64,000 nt of DNA from Linyphia triangularis. Its lineage: Eukaryota; Arthropoda; Arachnida; Araneae; Linyphiidae. The stretch spans positions 15,442,801 through 15,506,800 of the forward strand of contig OZ021722.1 in the NCBI GenBank assembly GCA_963978545.1, given 5' to 3'. Positions within the stretch are counted from its first letter, which is position 1, and each line of letters starts with the position of its first letter. The position numbers and the translations under genes are program-made. Shown here piece after piece: positions 11,824 through 24,684 of the stretch. Under the pieces are notes generated by a model, which was not told the origin of the DNA, made no database searches, and saw nothing but the letters and a program-made list of their open reading frames with translations.

Positions 11824-12514
11824 TCAAATGCTTTCAAATTGCGAATTGCAGTTGGATATATGTTTTATAATTATTCTTGTACCAAATTTTAATTTAAAAA
11901 AAGTATTCTAAAAATAAAAAATTCAATTTTTCGAAAATCTTGAAATATTTCAGTTTTGAGTGTATTTGAATGGAAAATTTCATTTTTAACAAATGGTTCC
12001 AAATTGTGTTTTTTTATTCAAAAACACATTAAAAATCAAACAAATTTCAAAATTTTAGCAAAAAAAACTATTTTTGAATAGCTCTATGAGAAGTTGAAAT
12101 TTTGAAACGAAAGCGCTCAGAAACTGTTTTGAGGCTTTATTTTACGTAGCATTGCTTCAATTTTGTGTACTAAAATAATTTTTCATGAGCAAATTGATGA
12201 TCAGAAAGAAATCGGAAGATGACTTTTATTATCCTAGGCTACAAATTAAGGTTAAAATTCGAAAATTGAGAAATGACTAAGGATTGGCAAGTTTAATGTA
12301 TATTCAAAGGGATATAAAGATTTTTTTGGCAATAACCGAATTTTGAGAAGTAAAATTTCATTTTAATAACCACTTGAATGTGGAAATCGATTCGGATGAC
12401 AAATTCTGTTACCCTTGTTGCAAAATGATTGTAAAATTTTGAAAATTTAGAAGTGTGAAATTTTCCATACTGTTAACATGGGAAAAATTTTAAACGAAAA
12501 TTTTGAAAGTTCAA
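11824..12514 (+). repeat. Long-unit insert L8, internally shortened
   Basis: About 691 bp. A deletion of roughly 8 bp lies near 12271, where the usual GAATTGGAAAATTGCC is reduced to AAATGAC. Left edge is TTTTCAAG. Confidence 0.9.
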
Positions 12515-12897
12515 TTTTTAGGACCAACTTTAGACCCACTTCTTATTTAGTGAGTGTTATAAAATTCGAATAGGAGATTCTCCTATATATGAGCTTCAAT
12601 ATCACAAACCGGAAAAAATTTTGAAAATTTTACTTTTTGAACAATAATTCATTGAATAGTCATCATGTGTTTTCAAAAGAGAAATTTTATTTTTTTGAAA
12701 ATTGCACTTTTTGGAACAACTTTAAACCCACTTTTTATTTAGTGAGTGTTATAAAATTGAAAATGGAGACTATCCTATATATAAGCTTAAATATCACAAA
12801 CGGGAAAAAATTTTGAAAATTTTCCTTTTTGAACAATTATTCATTGAATAGTCCGCCATGTGATTTCAATGGGGAATTGTATTTTCGAGAAAATTGC
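12515..12897 (+). repeat. Left monomer run, 2 monomer lengths
   Basis: 383 bp of satellite between L8 and L9, with one unusually divergent segment at about 12655-12690 (GTCATCATGTG and CAAAAGAG in place of the normal bases). Confidence 0.9.
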
Positions 12898-13424
12898 TCA
12901 AATGCTTTCAAATAGCGAATTGCAGTGGATATATGTTTTATAGTTATTCTTGTACCAAATTTTAATTAAAAAAAGTATTATAAAAATAAAAAATTCAATT
13001 TTTCGAAAATCTTGAAATATTTCAGTTTTGAGTGTATTTGAATGGAAAATTTCATTTTTAACAAATGGTTCCAAATTGTGTTTTTTATTCAAAAACACAT
13101 TAAAAATCAAACAAATTTCAAAATTTTGGCAAAAAAAACTATTTTTGAATAGCTCTATGAGAAGTTGAAATTTTGAAACGAAAGCGCTCAGAAACTGTTT
13201 TGAGGCTTTATTTTACGTAGCATTGCTTCGATTTTGTGTACTAAAATAATATTTCATGAGAAAATTGATGATCAGAAAGAAATCGGAAGATGACTTTTAT
13301 TATCCTAGGCTACAAATTAAGGTTAAAAATCGAAAATTGAGAATTGGAAAATTGCCTAAGGATTGGCAAGTTTAATGTATATTCAAAGGGATATAAAGAT
13401 TTTTTTGGCAATAACCGAATTTTG
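12898..13424 (+). repeat. Long-unit insert L9, truncated at the strand switch
   Basis: The first 527 bp of a normal insert, ending after ACCGAATTTTG. The remaining approximately 170 bp, from AGAAGTAAAATTTC onward, are missing because the array inverts here. It is closest to L3 (shared CAAATAGCGAATTGCAGTGG). Confidence 0.93.
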
Positions 13425-13440
13425 TAATAGTAAAATTTTC
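13421..13440. other. Satellite strand-switch (inversion) junction
   Basis: The left side is L9 up to TTTG at 13421-13424. Bases 13425-13428 (TAAT) match neither partner in register. From 13429, AGTAAAATTT is shared by the expected left continuation (GAGAAGTAAAATTTC) and by the right array (CAAAAAGTAAAATTTTC). The sequence then continues only as inverted satellite. This is 10 bp of microhomology plus a short filler. Confidence 0.9.
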
Positions 13441-15092
13441 AAAATTTGTTCCGTTTGGTGATATTGAAGCTTATATATAGGAGAATCTCCAATTCCAATT
13501 TTATAACACTCACTAAATAAGAAGTGGGTCTATAGTTGGTTCAAAATGTGCAATTTTCTCAAAAATAAGATTTCGCCATTGGAAACACATGACGGACTGT
13601 TCAATGAATTATTGTTCAAAAAGTAAAATTTTCAAAATTTTTTCCGGTTTGTGATATTAAAGTTTATATATAGGAGAATCTCCAATTCCAATTTTATAAC
13701 ACTCACTAAATAAAAAGTGGGTCTATAGTTGGTTCAAAATGTGCAAATTTCTCAAAAATAAAATTTCCCCATTGAAAACACATGGCGGACTGTTCAATGA
13801 ATTATTGTTCAAAAAATAAAATTTTCAAAATTTTTTCCGGTTTGTGATATCGAAGCTCATATATAGGAGAATCTCGAATTTGAATTTTATAACACTCACT
13901 AAATAAGAAGTGGGTCTAAAGTTGTTCCAAAAAGTGCGATTTTCTCAAAAATAAGATTTCGCCATTGAAAACACATGACGGACTATTCAATGAATAATTT
14001 TTCAAAAAGTAAAATTTTCAAAATTTGTTCCGGTGTGTGATATTGAAGCTTATATATAGGAGAATCTCCAATTCCAATTTTATAACACTCACTAAATAAG
14101 AAGCGGGTCTATAGTTGGTTCAAAATGTGCAATTTTCTCAAAAATAAAATTTCACAATTGAAAACACATGGCGGACTGTTCAATGAATTATTGTTCAAAA
14201 AGTAAAATTTTCAAAATTTGTTCCGGTTTGTGATATTGAAGCTTATATATAGGAGAATCTCCAATTCCAATTTTATAACACTCACTAAATAAGAAGTGGG
14301 TCTATAGTTGGTTCAAAATGTGCAAATTTCTCAAAAATAAGATTTCGCCATTGGAAACACATGACGGACTATTCAATGAATAATTTTTCAAAAAGTAAAA
14401 TATTCAAAATTTGTTCCGGTGTGTGATATTGAAGCTTATATATAGGAGAATCTCCAATTTCAATTTTATAACACTCACTAAATAAGAAGTGGGTCTAAAG
14501 TTGTTCCAAAAAGTGCAATTTTCTAAAAAATAGAATTTCCCTATTGAAAACACATGGCGGACTGTTCAATGAATTATTGTTCAAAAAGTAAAATTTTCAA
14601 AAATTTTTCCGGTTTGTGAAATTGAAGCTCATATATAGGAGAATCTCGAATTTGAATTTTATAACACTCACTAAATAAGATGTGGGTCTATAGTTGGTTC
14701 AAAATGTGCAATTTTCTCAAAAATAAGATTTCGCCATTGGAAACACATGACGGACTATTCAATGAATAATTTTTCAAAAAGTAAAATTTTCAAAATTTGT
14801 TCCGGTGTGTGATATTGAAGCTTATAAAAAGGAGAATCTCCAATTTCAATTTTATAACACTCACTAAATAAGAAGTGGGTCTAAAGTTATTCCAAAAAGT
14901 GCAATTTTCTAAAAAATAAAATTTCCCCATTGAAAACACATGGCGGACTGTTCAATGAATTATTGTTCAAAAAGTAAAATTTTCAAAAAATTTTCCGGTT
15001 TGTGATATTGAAGCTCATATATAGGAGAATCTCCTATTCGAATTTTATAACACTAACTAAATAAGAAGTGGGTCTAAAGTTGGTCCTAAAAA
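13429..15092 (-). repeat. Block X, first copy, truncated by the junction
   Basis: Matches the X blocks at 18225-19959 and 38253-39987 from AGTAAAATTTT onward, so it has lost only its first approximately 70 bp. It shares the private variant GCTTATAAAAAGGAG at about 14820 with the X block before R10 (about 39715). Confidence 0.9.
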
Positions 15093-15790
15093 TTGAACTT
15101 TCAAAATTTTCGTTTAAAATTTTTCCCATGTTAACAGTATGGAAAATTTCACACTTCTAAATTTTCAAAATTTTACAATCATTTTGCAACTAGGGTAACA
15201 GAAATTGTCATCCGAATCGATTTCCACATTCAAGTGGTAATTAAAATGAAATTTTACTTCTCAAAATTCGGTTATTGCCAAAAAATCTTTATATCCCTTT
15301 GAATATACATTAAACTTACCAATCCTTAGGCAATTTTCCAATTCTCAATTTTCGAATTTTAACCTTAATTGGTAGCCTAGGATAATAAAAGTCATCTTTC
15401 GATTTCTTTCTGATAATCAATTTGCTCATGAAATATTATTTTAGTACACAATATCGAAGCAATGCTACGTAAAATAAAGCCTCAAAACATTTTCTGAGCG
15501 CTTTCGTTTCAAAATTTCAACTTCTCGTATAGCTATGCAAAAATAGTTTTTTTTGCCAAAATTTTGAAATTTGTTTGATTTTTAATGTGTTTTTGAATAA
15601 AAAAACACAATTTGGAACCATTTGTTAAAAATGAAATTTTCCATTCAAATACACTCAAAACTGAAATATTTCAAGATTTTCGAAAAATTGAATTTTTTAT
15701 TTTTAGAATACTTTTTTTTAATTAAAATTTGGTACAAGAATAACTATAAAACATATATCCAACTGCAATTCGCAATTTGAAAGCATTTGA
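15093..15790 (-). repeat. Long-unit insert R1, subtype C
   Basis: 698 bp. Subtype C marks are GTGGTAATTAAAATG, CTTAATTGGTAGCC and CTCGTATAGCTATGC. It shares the TATAGC variant and the GATAATCAATTTG variant with R10, its partner at an offset of 24895. Confidence 0.93.
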
Positions 15791-17525
15791 GCAATTTTCT
15801 CGAAAATACAATTCTACATTGAAATTACATGGCGGACTATTCAATGAATAATTGTTCAAAAATTAAAATTTTCAAAATTTGTTCCGTTTGGTGATATTGA
15901 AGCTTATATATAGGAGAATCTCCAATTCCAATTTTATAACACTCACTAAATAAGAAGCGGGTCTATAGTTGGTTCAAAATGTGCAATTTTCTCAAAAATA
16001 AAATTTCACAATTGAAAACACATGGCGGACTGTTCAATGAATTATTGTTCAAAAAGTAAAATTTTCAAAATTTGTTCCGATGTGTGATATTGAAGCTTAT
16101 ATATAGGAGAATCTCCAATTCCAATTTTATAACACTCACTAAATAAGAAGTGGGTCTATACTTGGTTCAAAATGTGCAAATTTCTCAAAAATAAAATTTC
16201 CCCATTGAAAACATATGGCGGACTGTTCAATGAATTATTGTTCAAAAAGTAAAATTTTAAAAAAAATTTCCGGTTTGTGATATTGAAGTTTATAAATAGG
16301 AGAATCTTGAATTTGAATTTTACAACCCTCACTAAATAAGAAGTGGGTCTAAAGTTGTTCCAAAAAGTGCAATTTTCTAAAAAATAAAATTTCCCCATTG
16401 AAAACACATGGCGGACTGTTCAATGAATTATTGTTCAAAAAGTAAAATTTTCAAAATTTTTTCCGGTTTGTGATATCGAAGCTTATATATAGGAGAATCT
16501 CCAATTCCAATTTTATAACACTCACTGAAAAAGAAGCGGGTCTATAGTTGGTTCAAAATGTGCAATTTTCTCAAAAATAAAATTTCACAATTGAAAACAC
16601 ATGGCGGACTGTTCAATGAATTATTGTTCAAAAAGTAAAATTTTCAAAATTTTTTCCGGTTTGTGATATTGAAGCTTATATATAGGAGAATCTCCAATTC
16701 CAATTTTATAACACTCACTAAATAAGATGTGGGTCTATAGTTGGTTCAAAATGTGCAAATTTCTCAAAAATAAAATTTCCCCATTGAAAACACATGGCGG
16801 ACTGTTCAATGAATTATTGTTCAAAAAGTAAAATTTTCAAAATTTTTTCCGGTTTGTGATATCGAAGCTCATATATAGGAGAATCTCGAATTTGAATTTT
16901 ATAACACTCACTAAATAAGAAGTGGGTCTAAAGTTGTTCCAAAAAGTGCAATTTTCTCAAAAATAAGATTTCGCCATTTTAAACACATGACGGACTATTC
17001 AATGAATAATTGTTCAAAAATTAAAATTTTCAAAATTTTTTCCCGTTTGTGATATTGTAACTTATATATAGGAGAATATCCAATTTCAATTTTATAACAC
17101 TCACTAAATAAGAAGCGGGTCTATAGTTGGTTCAAAATGTGCAATTTTCTCAAAAATAAAATTTCACAATTGAAAACAAATGCCGGACTGTTCAATGAAT
17201 TATTGTTCAAAAAGTAAAATTTTCAAAATTTGTTCCGGTGTGTGATATTGAAGCTTATATATAGGAGAATCTCCAATTCCAATTTTATAACACTCACTAA
17301 ATAAGAAGTGGGTCTATAGTTGGTCCAAAATGTGCAAATTTCTCAAAAATAAAATTTCCCCATTGAAAACACATGGCGGACTGTTCAATGAATTATTTTT
17401 CAAAAAGTAAAATTTTCAAAATTTTTTCCGGTTTGTGATATTGAAGCTCATATATAGGAGAATCTCATATTCGAATTTTATAACACTCACTAAATAAGAA
17501 GTGGGTCTAAAGTTGGTCCTAAAAA
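15791..17525 (-). repeat. Block Z, copy 1
   Basis: 1735 bp, nine monomer lengths, linker order alpha-alpha-beta-alpha-alpha-beta-alpha-alpha. It contains the unusual monomer GAAGTTTATAAATAGG near 16285. The 83-codon minus-strand frame at 16156-16407 crosses a monomer boundary and is not a gene. Confidence 0.9.
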
Positions 17526-18224
17526 TTGAACTTTCAAAATTTTCGTTTAAAATTTTTCCCATGTTAACAGTATGGAAAATTTCACACTTCTAAATTTTCA
17601 AAATTTTACAATCATTTTGCAACTAGGGTAACAGAAATTGTCATCCGAATCGATTTCCACATTCAAGTGGTTATTAAAATGAAATTTTACTTCTCAAAAT
17701 TCGGTTATTGCCAAAAAAATCTTTATATCCCTTTGAATATACATTAAACTTGCCAATCCTTAGGCAATTTTCCAATTCTCAATTTTCGAATTTTAACCTT
17801 AATTTGTAGCCTAGGTTAATAAAAGTCATCTTTCGATTTCTTTCTGATCATCAATTTGCTCATGAAATATTATTTTAGTACACAATATCGAAGCAATGCT
17901 ACGTAAAATAAAGCCTCAAAACAGTTTCTGAGCGCTTTCGTTTCAAAATTTCAACTTCTCATAGAGCTATTCAAAAATAGTTTTTTTTGCCAAAATTTTG
18001 AAATTTGTTTGATTTTTAATGTGTTTTTGAATAAAAAAACACAATTTGGAACCATTTGTTAAAAATGAAATTTTCCATTCAAATACACTCAAAACTGAAA
18101 TATTTCAAGATTTTCGAAAAATTGAATTTTTTATTTTTAGAATACTTTTTTTTAATTAAAATTTGTTACAAGAATAACTATAAAACATATATCCAACTGC
18201 AATTCGCAATTTGAAAGCATTTGA
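17526..18224 (-). repeat. Long-unit insert R2, subtype D
   Basis: About 699 bp. Subtype D marks are AAACTTGCCAATCC, CCTAGGTTAATAAAAG and TTTGTTACAAG with TTTTCTCG at the far edge. R11 is its only full-length relative. Confidence 0.92.
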
Positions 18225-19959
18225 GCAATTTTCTCGAAAATACAATTCTACATTGAAATTACATGGCGGACTATTCAATGAATAATTGTTCAAAAAGTAA
18301 AATTTTCAAAATTTGTTCCGTTTGGTGATATTGAAGCTTATATATAGGAGAATCTCCAATTCCAATTTTATAACACTCACTAAATAAGAAGTGGGTCTAT
18401 AGTTGGTTCAAAATGTGCAATTTTCTAAAAAATAAGATTTCGCCATTGGAAACACATGACGGACTGTTCAATGAATTATTGTTCAAAAAGTAAAATTTTC
18501 AAAATTTTTTCCGGTTTGTGATATTAAAGCTTATATATAGGAGAATCTCCAATTCCAATTTTATAACACTCACTAAATAAAAAGTGGGTCTATAGTTGGT
18601 TCAAAATGTGCAAATTTCTCAAAAATAAAATTTCCCCATTGAAAACACATGGCGGACTGTTCAATGAATTATTGTTCAAAAAGTAAAATTTTCAAAATTT
18701 TTTCCGGTTTGTGATATCGAAGCTCATATATAGGAGAATCTCGAATTTGAATTTTATAACACTCACTAAATAAGAAGTGGGTCTAAAGTTGTTCCAAAAA
18801 GTGCGATTTTCTCAAAAATAAGATTTCGCCATTGAAAACACATGACGGACTATTCAATGAATAATTTTTCAAAAAGTAAAATTTTCAAAATTTGTTCCGG
18901 TGTGTGATATTGAAGCTTATATATAGGAGAATCTCCAATTCCAATTTTATAACACTCACTAAATAAGAAGCGGGTCTATAGTTGGTTCAAAATGTGCAAT
19001 TTTCTCAAAAATAAAATTTCACAATTGAAAACACATGGCGGACTGTTCAATGAATTATTGTTCAAAAAGTAAAATTTTCAAAATTTGTTCCGGTTTGTGA
19101 TATTGAAGCTTATATATAGGAGAATCTCCAATTCCAATTTTATAACACTCACTAAATAAGAAGTGGGTCTATAGTTGGTTCAAAATGTGCAAATTTCTCA
19201 AAAATAAGATTTCGCCATTGGAAACACATGACGGACTATTCAATGAATAATTTTTCAAAAAGTAAAATATTCAAAATTTGTTCCGGTGTGTGATATTGAA
19301 GCTTATATATAGGAGAATCTCCAATTTCAATTTTATAACACTCACTAAATAAGAAGTGGGTCTAAAGTTTTTCCAAAAAGTGCAATTTTCTAAAAAATAG
19401 AATTTCCCTATTGAATTCACATGGCGGACTGTTCAATGAATTATTGTTCAAAAAGTAAAATTTTCAAAAATTTTTCCGGTTTGTGAAATTGAAGCTCATA
19501 TATAGGAGAATCTCGAATTTGAATTTTATAACACTCACTAAATAAGATGTGGGTCTATAGTTGGTTCAAAATGTGCAATTTTCTCAAAAATAAGATTTCG
19601 CCATTGGAAACACATGACGGACTATTCAATGAATAATTTTTCAAAAAGTAAAATTTTCAAAATTTTTTCCGGTACGTGATATTGAAGCTTATATATAGGA
19701 GAATCTCCAATTTCAATTTTATAACACTCACTAAATAAGAAGTGGGTCTAAAGTTGTTCCAAAAAGTGCAATTTTCTAAAAAATAAAATTTCCCCATTGA
19801 AAACACATGGCGGACTGTTCAATGAATTATTGTTCAAAAAGTAAAATTTTCAAAAAATTTTCCGGTTTGTGATATTGAAGCTCATATATAGGAGAATCTC
19901 CTATTCGAATTTTTTAACACTAACTAAATAAGAAGTGGGTCTAAAGTTGGTCCTAAAAA
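18225..19959 (-). repeat. Block X, copy 2
   Basis: 1735 bp, linker order alpha-alpha-beta-alpha-alpha-beta-alpha-beta. It begins with the marker GTTCCGTTTGGTGATATTG just after the insert. Private change AAAGTTTTTCC near 19368. Confidence 0.9.
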
Positions 19960-20660
19960 TTGAACTTTCAAAATTTTCGTTTAAAATTTTTCCCATGTTA
20001 ACAGTATGGAAAATTTCACACTTCTAAAATTTTACAATCATTTTGCAACTAGGGTAACAGAAATTGTCATCCGAATCGATTTCCACATTCAAGTGGTAAT
20101 TAAAATGAAATATTACTTCTCAAAATTCGGTATTGCCAAAAAATCTTTATATCCCTTTGAATATACATTAAACTTACCAATCCTTAGGCAATTTTCCAAT
20201 TCTCAATTTTCGAATTTTAACCTTAATTGGTAGCCTGGGATAATAAAAGTCATCTTTCGATTTCTTTCTGATCATCAATTTGCTCATGAAATATTATTTT
20301 AGTACACAATATCGAAGCAATGCTACGTAAAATAAAGCCTCAAAACAGTTTCAGAGCGCTTTCGTTTCAAAATTTCAACTTCTCATAGAGCTATTCAAAA
20401 ATAGTTTTTTTTGCCAAAATTTTGAAATTTGTTTGATTTTTAATGTGTTTTTGAATAAAAAAACACAATTTGGAACCATTTGTTAAAAATGAAATTTTCC
20501 ATTCAAATACATTTAAAACTGAAATATTTCAAGATTTTCGAATTTTTGAATTTTGAATTGAATTTTTTATGTTTAGAATACTTTTTTTTAATTAAAATTT
20601 GGTACAAGAATAACTATAAAACATATATTCAACTGCAATTCGCAATTTGAAAGCATTTGA
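19960..20660 (-). repeat. Long-unit insert R3, subtype A
   Basis: 701 bp. Subtype A marks are an 8-bp deletion near 20028, a 1-bp deletion giving CGGTATTGCC, GCCTGGGATAAT (AvrII site lost) and about 12 extra bases around GAATTTTTGAATTTTGAA near 20562. The deletions open a 75-codon chance frame at 20006-20233. Confidence 0.92.
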
Positions 20661-23600
20661 GCAATTTTCTCGAAAATACAATTCCTTCTTGAAATCACAT
20701 GGCGGACTATTCAATGAATAATTGTTCAAAAATTAAAATTTTCAAAATTTTTTCCCGTTTGTGATATTGAAACTTATATATAGGAGAATATCCAATTTCA
20801 ATTTTATAACACTCACTAAATAAGAACCGGGTCTATAGTTGGTTCAAAATGTGCAATTTTCTCAAAAATAAAATTTCACAATTGAAAACAAATGCCGGAC
20901 TGTTCAATGAATTATTGTTCAAAAAGTAAAATTTTCAAAATTTGTTCCGGTGTGTGATATTGAAGCTTATATATAGGAGAATCTCCAATTCCAATTTTAT
21001 AACACTCACTAAATAAGAAGTGGGTCTATAGTTGGTTCAAAATGTGCAAATTTCTTAAAAACTAAAATTTCCCCATTGAAAACACATGGCGGACTGTTCA
21101 ATGAATTATTGTTAAAAAAGTAAAATTTTCAAAATTTTTTCCGGTTTGTGATATCGAAGCTCATATATAGGAGAATCTCGAATTTGAATTTTATAACACT
21201 CACTAAATAAGAAGTGAGTCTAAAGTTGTTCCAAAAAGTGCAATTTTCTAAAAAATAAAATTTCCCCATTGAAAACACATGGCGGACTGTTCAATGAATT
21301 ATTGTTCAAAAAATAAAATTTTCAAAATTTTTTCCGGTTTGTGATATTGAAGCTCATATAGAGGAGAATCTCGAATTTGAATTTTATAACACTCACTAAA
21401 TAAGAAGGGGGTCTAAAATTGTTCCAAAAAGTGCAATTTTCTCAAAAATAAGATTTCGCCATTGGAAACACATGACGGACTATTCAATGAATAATTTTTC
21501 AAAAAGTAAAATTTTCCAAATTTGTTCCGGTGTGTGATATTGAAGCTTATATATAGGAGAATCTCCAATTCCAATTTTATAACACTCACTGAATAAGAAG
21601 CGGGTCTATAGTTGGTTCAAAATGTGCAATTTTCTCAAAAATAAAATTTCACAATTGAAAACACATGGCGGACTGTTCAATGAATTATTGTTCAAAAAGT
21701 AAAATTTTCAAAATTTGTTCCGGTGTGTGATATTGAAGCTTATATATAGGAGAATCTCCAATTCCAATTTTATAACACTCACTAAATAAGATGTGGGTCT
21801 ATAGTTGGTTCAAAATGTGCAAATTTCTCAAAAATAAAATTTCCTAATTGAAAACGCATGGCGGACTGTTCAATGAATTATTGTTCAAAAAGTAAAATTT
21901 TCAAAATTTTTTCCGGTTTGTGATATCGAAGCTCATATATAGGAGAATCTCGAATTTGAATTTTATAACACTCACTAAATAAGAAGTGGGTCTAAAGTTG
22001 TTCCAAAAAGTGCAATTTTCTCAAAAATAAGATTTCGCCATTGGAAACACATGACGGACTATTCAATGAATAATTTTTCAAAAAGTAAAATTTTCAAAAT
22101 TTGTTCCGGTGTGTGATATTGAAGCTTATATATAGGAGAATCTCCAATTCCAATTTTATAACACTCACTAAATAAGAAGCGGGTCTATAGTTGGTTCAAA
22201 ATGTGCAATTTTCTCAAAAATAAAATTTCACAATTGAAAACACATGGCGGACTGTTCAATGAATTATTGTTCAAAAAGTAAAATTTTCAAAATTTGTTCC
22301 GATGTGTGATATTGAAGCTTATATATAGGAGAATCTCCAATTCCAATTTTATAACACTCACTAAATAAGAAGTGGGTCTATACTTGGTTCAAAATGTGCA
22401 AATTTCTCAAAAATAAAATTTCCCCATTGAAAACACATGGCGGACTGTTCAATGAATTATTTTTCAAAAAGTAAAATTTTCAAAATTTTTTCCGGTTTGT
22501 GATATTAAAGCTCATATATAAGAGAATCTCGAATTTGAATTTTATAACACTCACTAAATAAGAAGTGGGTCTAAAGATGTTCCAAAAAGTGCAATTTTCT
22601 CAAAAATAAGATTTCGAAATTGGAAACACATGACGGACTATTCAATGAATAATTTTTCAAAAAGTAAAATTTTCAAAATTTGTTCCGGTGTGTGATATTG
22701 AAGCTTATATATAGGAGAATCTCCAATTCCAATTTTATAACACTCACTAAATAAGAAGCGGGTCTATAGTTGGTTCAAAATGTGCAATTTTCTCAAAAGT
22801 AAAATACCCCACATTGAATTTTTTCCCCCAAAAAGCAATTTTCACGAAAATACAATTCCCCCATTGAAAACACATGGCGAAATATTCAATGAATTATTGA
22901 TCAAAAAGTAAAATTTTCCAAAATTTTTCCCTTTTTTTATATTGAAGCTCATATATAGGAGAATCTCCAATTCAAATTTTATAACACTCACTAAATAAGA
23001 AGTGTGTCTAAAGTTGGTCCAAAAAGCAATTTTCACGAAAATAAAATTCCCTCATTGAAAACACATGGCGGACTATTCAATGAATTATTGTTCAAAAAGT
23101 AAAATTTTCAAAATTTTTTCCCGTTTTTGATATTGAAGCTTATATATAGGAGAATCTCTAATTCCAATTTTATAACACTCACTAAATAAGAAGTGGGTTT
23201 AAAGTTGGTCCAAAAAATGCAATTTTCTCAAAAGTAAAACTCCCCAATTGAAAACACATGGCGGACTTTTCAATGAATTATTGTTCAAAAAGTAAAATTT
23301 TCAAAATTGTTCCCATTTTTTATATTGAAGCTCATACATAAGAAAATCTCCAATTCGAATTTTATAACACTCACTAAATAAGAAGTGGGTCTAAATATGG
23401 TCCAAAAAGCAATTTTCTCGAAAATACAATTCCCTCATTGAAAACACATGGCGGACTATTCAATAAATTATTGTTCAAAAAGTAAAATTTTCAAAATTTT
23501 TTCCCGTTTGTGATATTGAATCTTATATATAGGAGAGTCTCTAATTCCAATTTTATAACACTCACTAAATCAGAAGTGGGTCTAAAGTTTGTCCAAAAAG

Positions 23601-23986
23601 TGCAATTTTCTCAAAAATAAAATTCCCCCATTGAAAACACATGGCGGACTGTTCAATGAATTATTGTTCAAAAAGTAAAATTTTCAAAATTTGTTCCGGT
23701 TGGTGATATTGAAGCTTATATATAGGAGAATCTCCAATTCCAATTTTATAACACTCACTAAATAAGAAGTGGGTCTATACTTGGTTCAAAATGTGCAAAT
23801 TTCTCAAAAATAAAATTTCCCCATTGAAAACACATGGCGGACTGTTCAATGAATTATTTTTCAAAAAGTAAAATTTTCAAAATTTTTTCCTGTTTGTGAT
23901 ATTGAAGCTCATATATAGGAGAATCTCATATTCGAATTTTATAACACTCACTAAATAAGAAGTGGGTCTAAAGTTGGTCCTAAAAA
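20661..23986 (-). repeat. Block Y, copy 1 (full length)
   Basis: About 3326 bp. Eleven canonical monomers, then an out-of-register join near 22820, four divergent monomers, one alpha monomer and the long-unit flank. Linker order of the canonical part is alpha-alpha-beta-beta-alpha-alpha-beta-alpha-alpha-beta-alpha. The first monomer has the ACCGGG variant. Confidence 0.9.
22816..23690 (-). repeat. Divergent monomer subfamily inside Y
   Basis: Four monomers of about 191-192 bp with variants seen only here: AAAGCAATTTTCACGAAAATA, TTTTTCCC in place of TTTTCCGG, and GTGTGTC or GTGGGTTT anchors. They start at a join carrying about 50 extra bases (anchor spacing 22759 to 23002). Their CGAAAATACAATTCC edge resembles the long-unit flank more than ordinary monomers. 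Confidence 0.85.
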
Positions 23987-24684
23987 TTGAACTTTCAAAA
24001 TTTTCGTGTAAAATTTTTCCCATGTTAACAGTATGGAAAATTTCACACTTCTAAATTTTCAAAATTTTACAATCATTTTGCAACTAGGTAACAGAAATTG
24101 TCATCCGAATCGATTTCCACATTCAAGTGGTTATTAAAATGAAATTTTACTTCTCAAAAGTCGGTTATTGCCAAAAAAATCTTTATATCCCTTTGAATAT
24201 ACATTAAACTTACCAATCCTTAGGCAATTTTCCAATTCTCAATTTTCGAATTTTAACCTTAATTTGTAGCCTAGGATAATAAAAGTCATCTTTCGATTTC
24301 TTTCTGATCATCAATTTGCTCATGAAATATTATTTTAGTACACAATATCGAAGCAATGCTACGTAAAATAAAGTCTCAAAACAGTTTCTGAGCGCTTTCG
24401 TTTCAAAATTTCAACTTCTCATAGAGCAATTCAAAAATAGTTTTTTTTGCCAAAATTTTGAAATTTGTTTGATTTTTAATGTGTTTTTGAATAAAAAAAC
24501 ACGATTTGGAACCATTTGTTAAAAATGAAATTTTCCATTCAAATACACTCAAAACTGAAATATTTCAAGATTTTCGAAAAATTGAATTTTTTATTTTTAG
24601 AATACTTTTTTTTAATTAAAATTTGTTACAAGAATAACTATAAAACATATATCCAACTGCAATTCGCAATTTGAAAGCATTTGA
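23987..24684 (-). repeat. Long-unit insert R4, subtype B
   Basis: 698 bp. Subtype B marks are TTTCGTGTAAAAT, AACTAGGTAACAG (one base shorter), TCAAAAGTCGGTT, AATAAAGTCTC, ACACGATTTGG and TTTTATCG at the far edge. Confidence 0.92.

Larger units (their letters stand above)
1..13424 (+). repeat. Left satellite array, + orientation
   Basis: Head-to-tail 193-bp monomers, phased by the shared GACCCACTT anchor (16, 209, 402 and onward), interrupted by nine long-unit inserts. Spacings between inserts are whole multiples of the monomer but irregular: 14, 3, 3, 4, 2, 5, 2 and 2 monomer lengths. No coding region, RNA gene or transposon protein is visible. Monomers differ by scattered substitutions, so this side looks less homogenised than the right array. 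Confidence 0.97.

Noticed and set aside
16156..16407. An 83-codon minus-strand frame repeated at 41051 and 57632
   Set aside because: It runs across a monomer boundary in block Z and its product is simply the monomer read through (note repeated FNGEILFL-like segments). Nothing indicates a gene.
20006..20233. A 75-codon + strand frame repeated identically at 26466, 35358, 44901 and 50156
   Set aside because: It lies inside subtype A inserts and exists only because an 8-bp and a 1-bp deletion remove stops. The frame is absent in the other 22 inserts and is broken in R17. Its recurrence reflects DNA duplication, not protein selection, and no domain is recognisable.
22842..23036. A 64-codon minus-strand frame repeated at 29301 and 52991
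   Set aside because: It spans the divergent Y monomers and ends in satellite sequence. The composition is typical of translated A/T tracts, and it is lost where one monomer is deleted (after R17).
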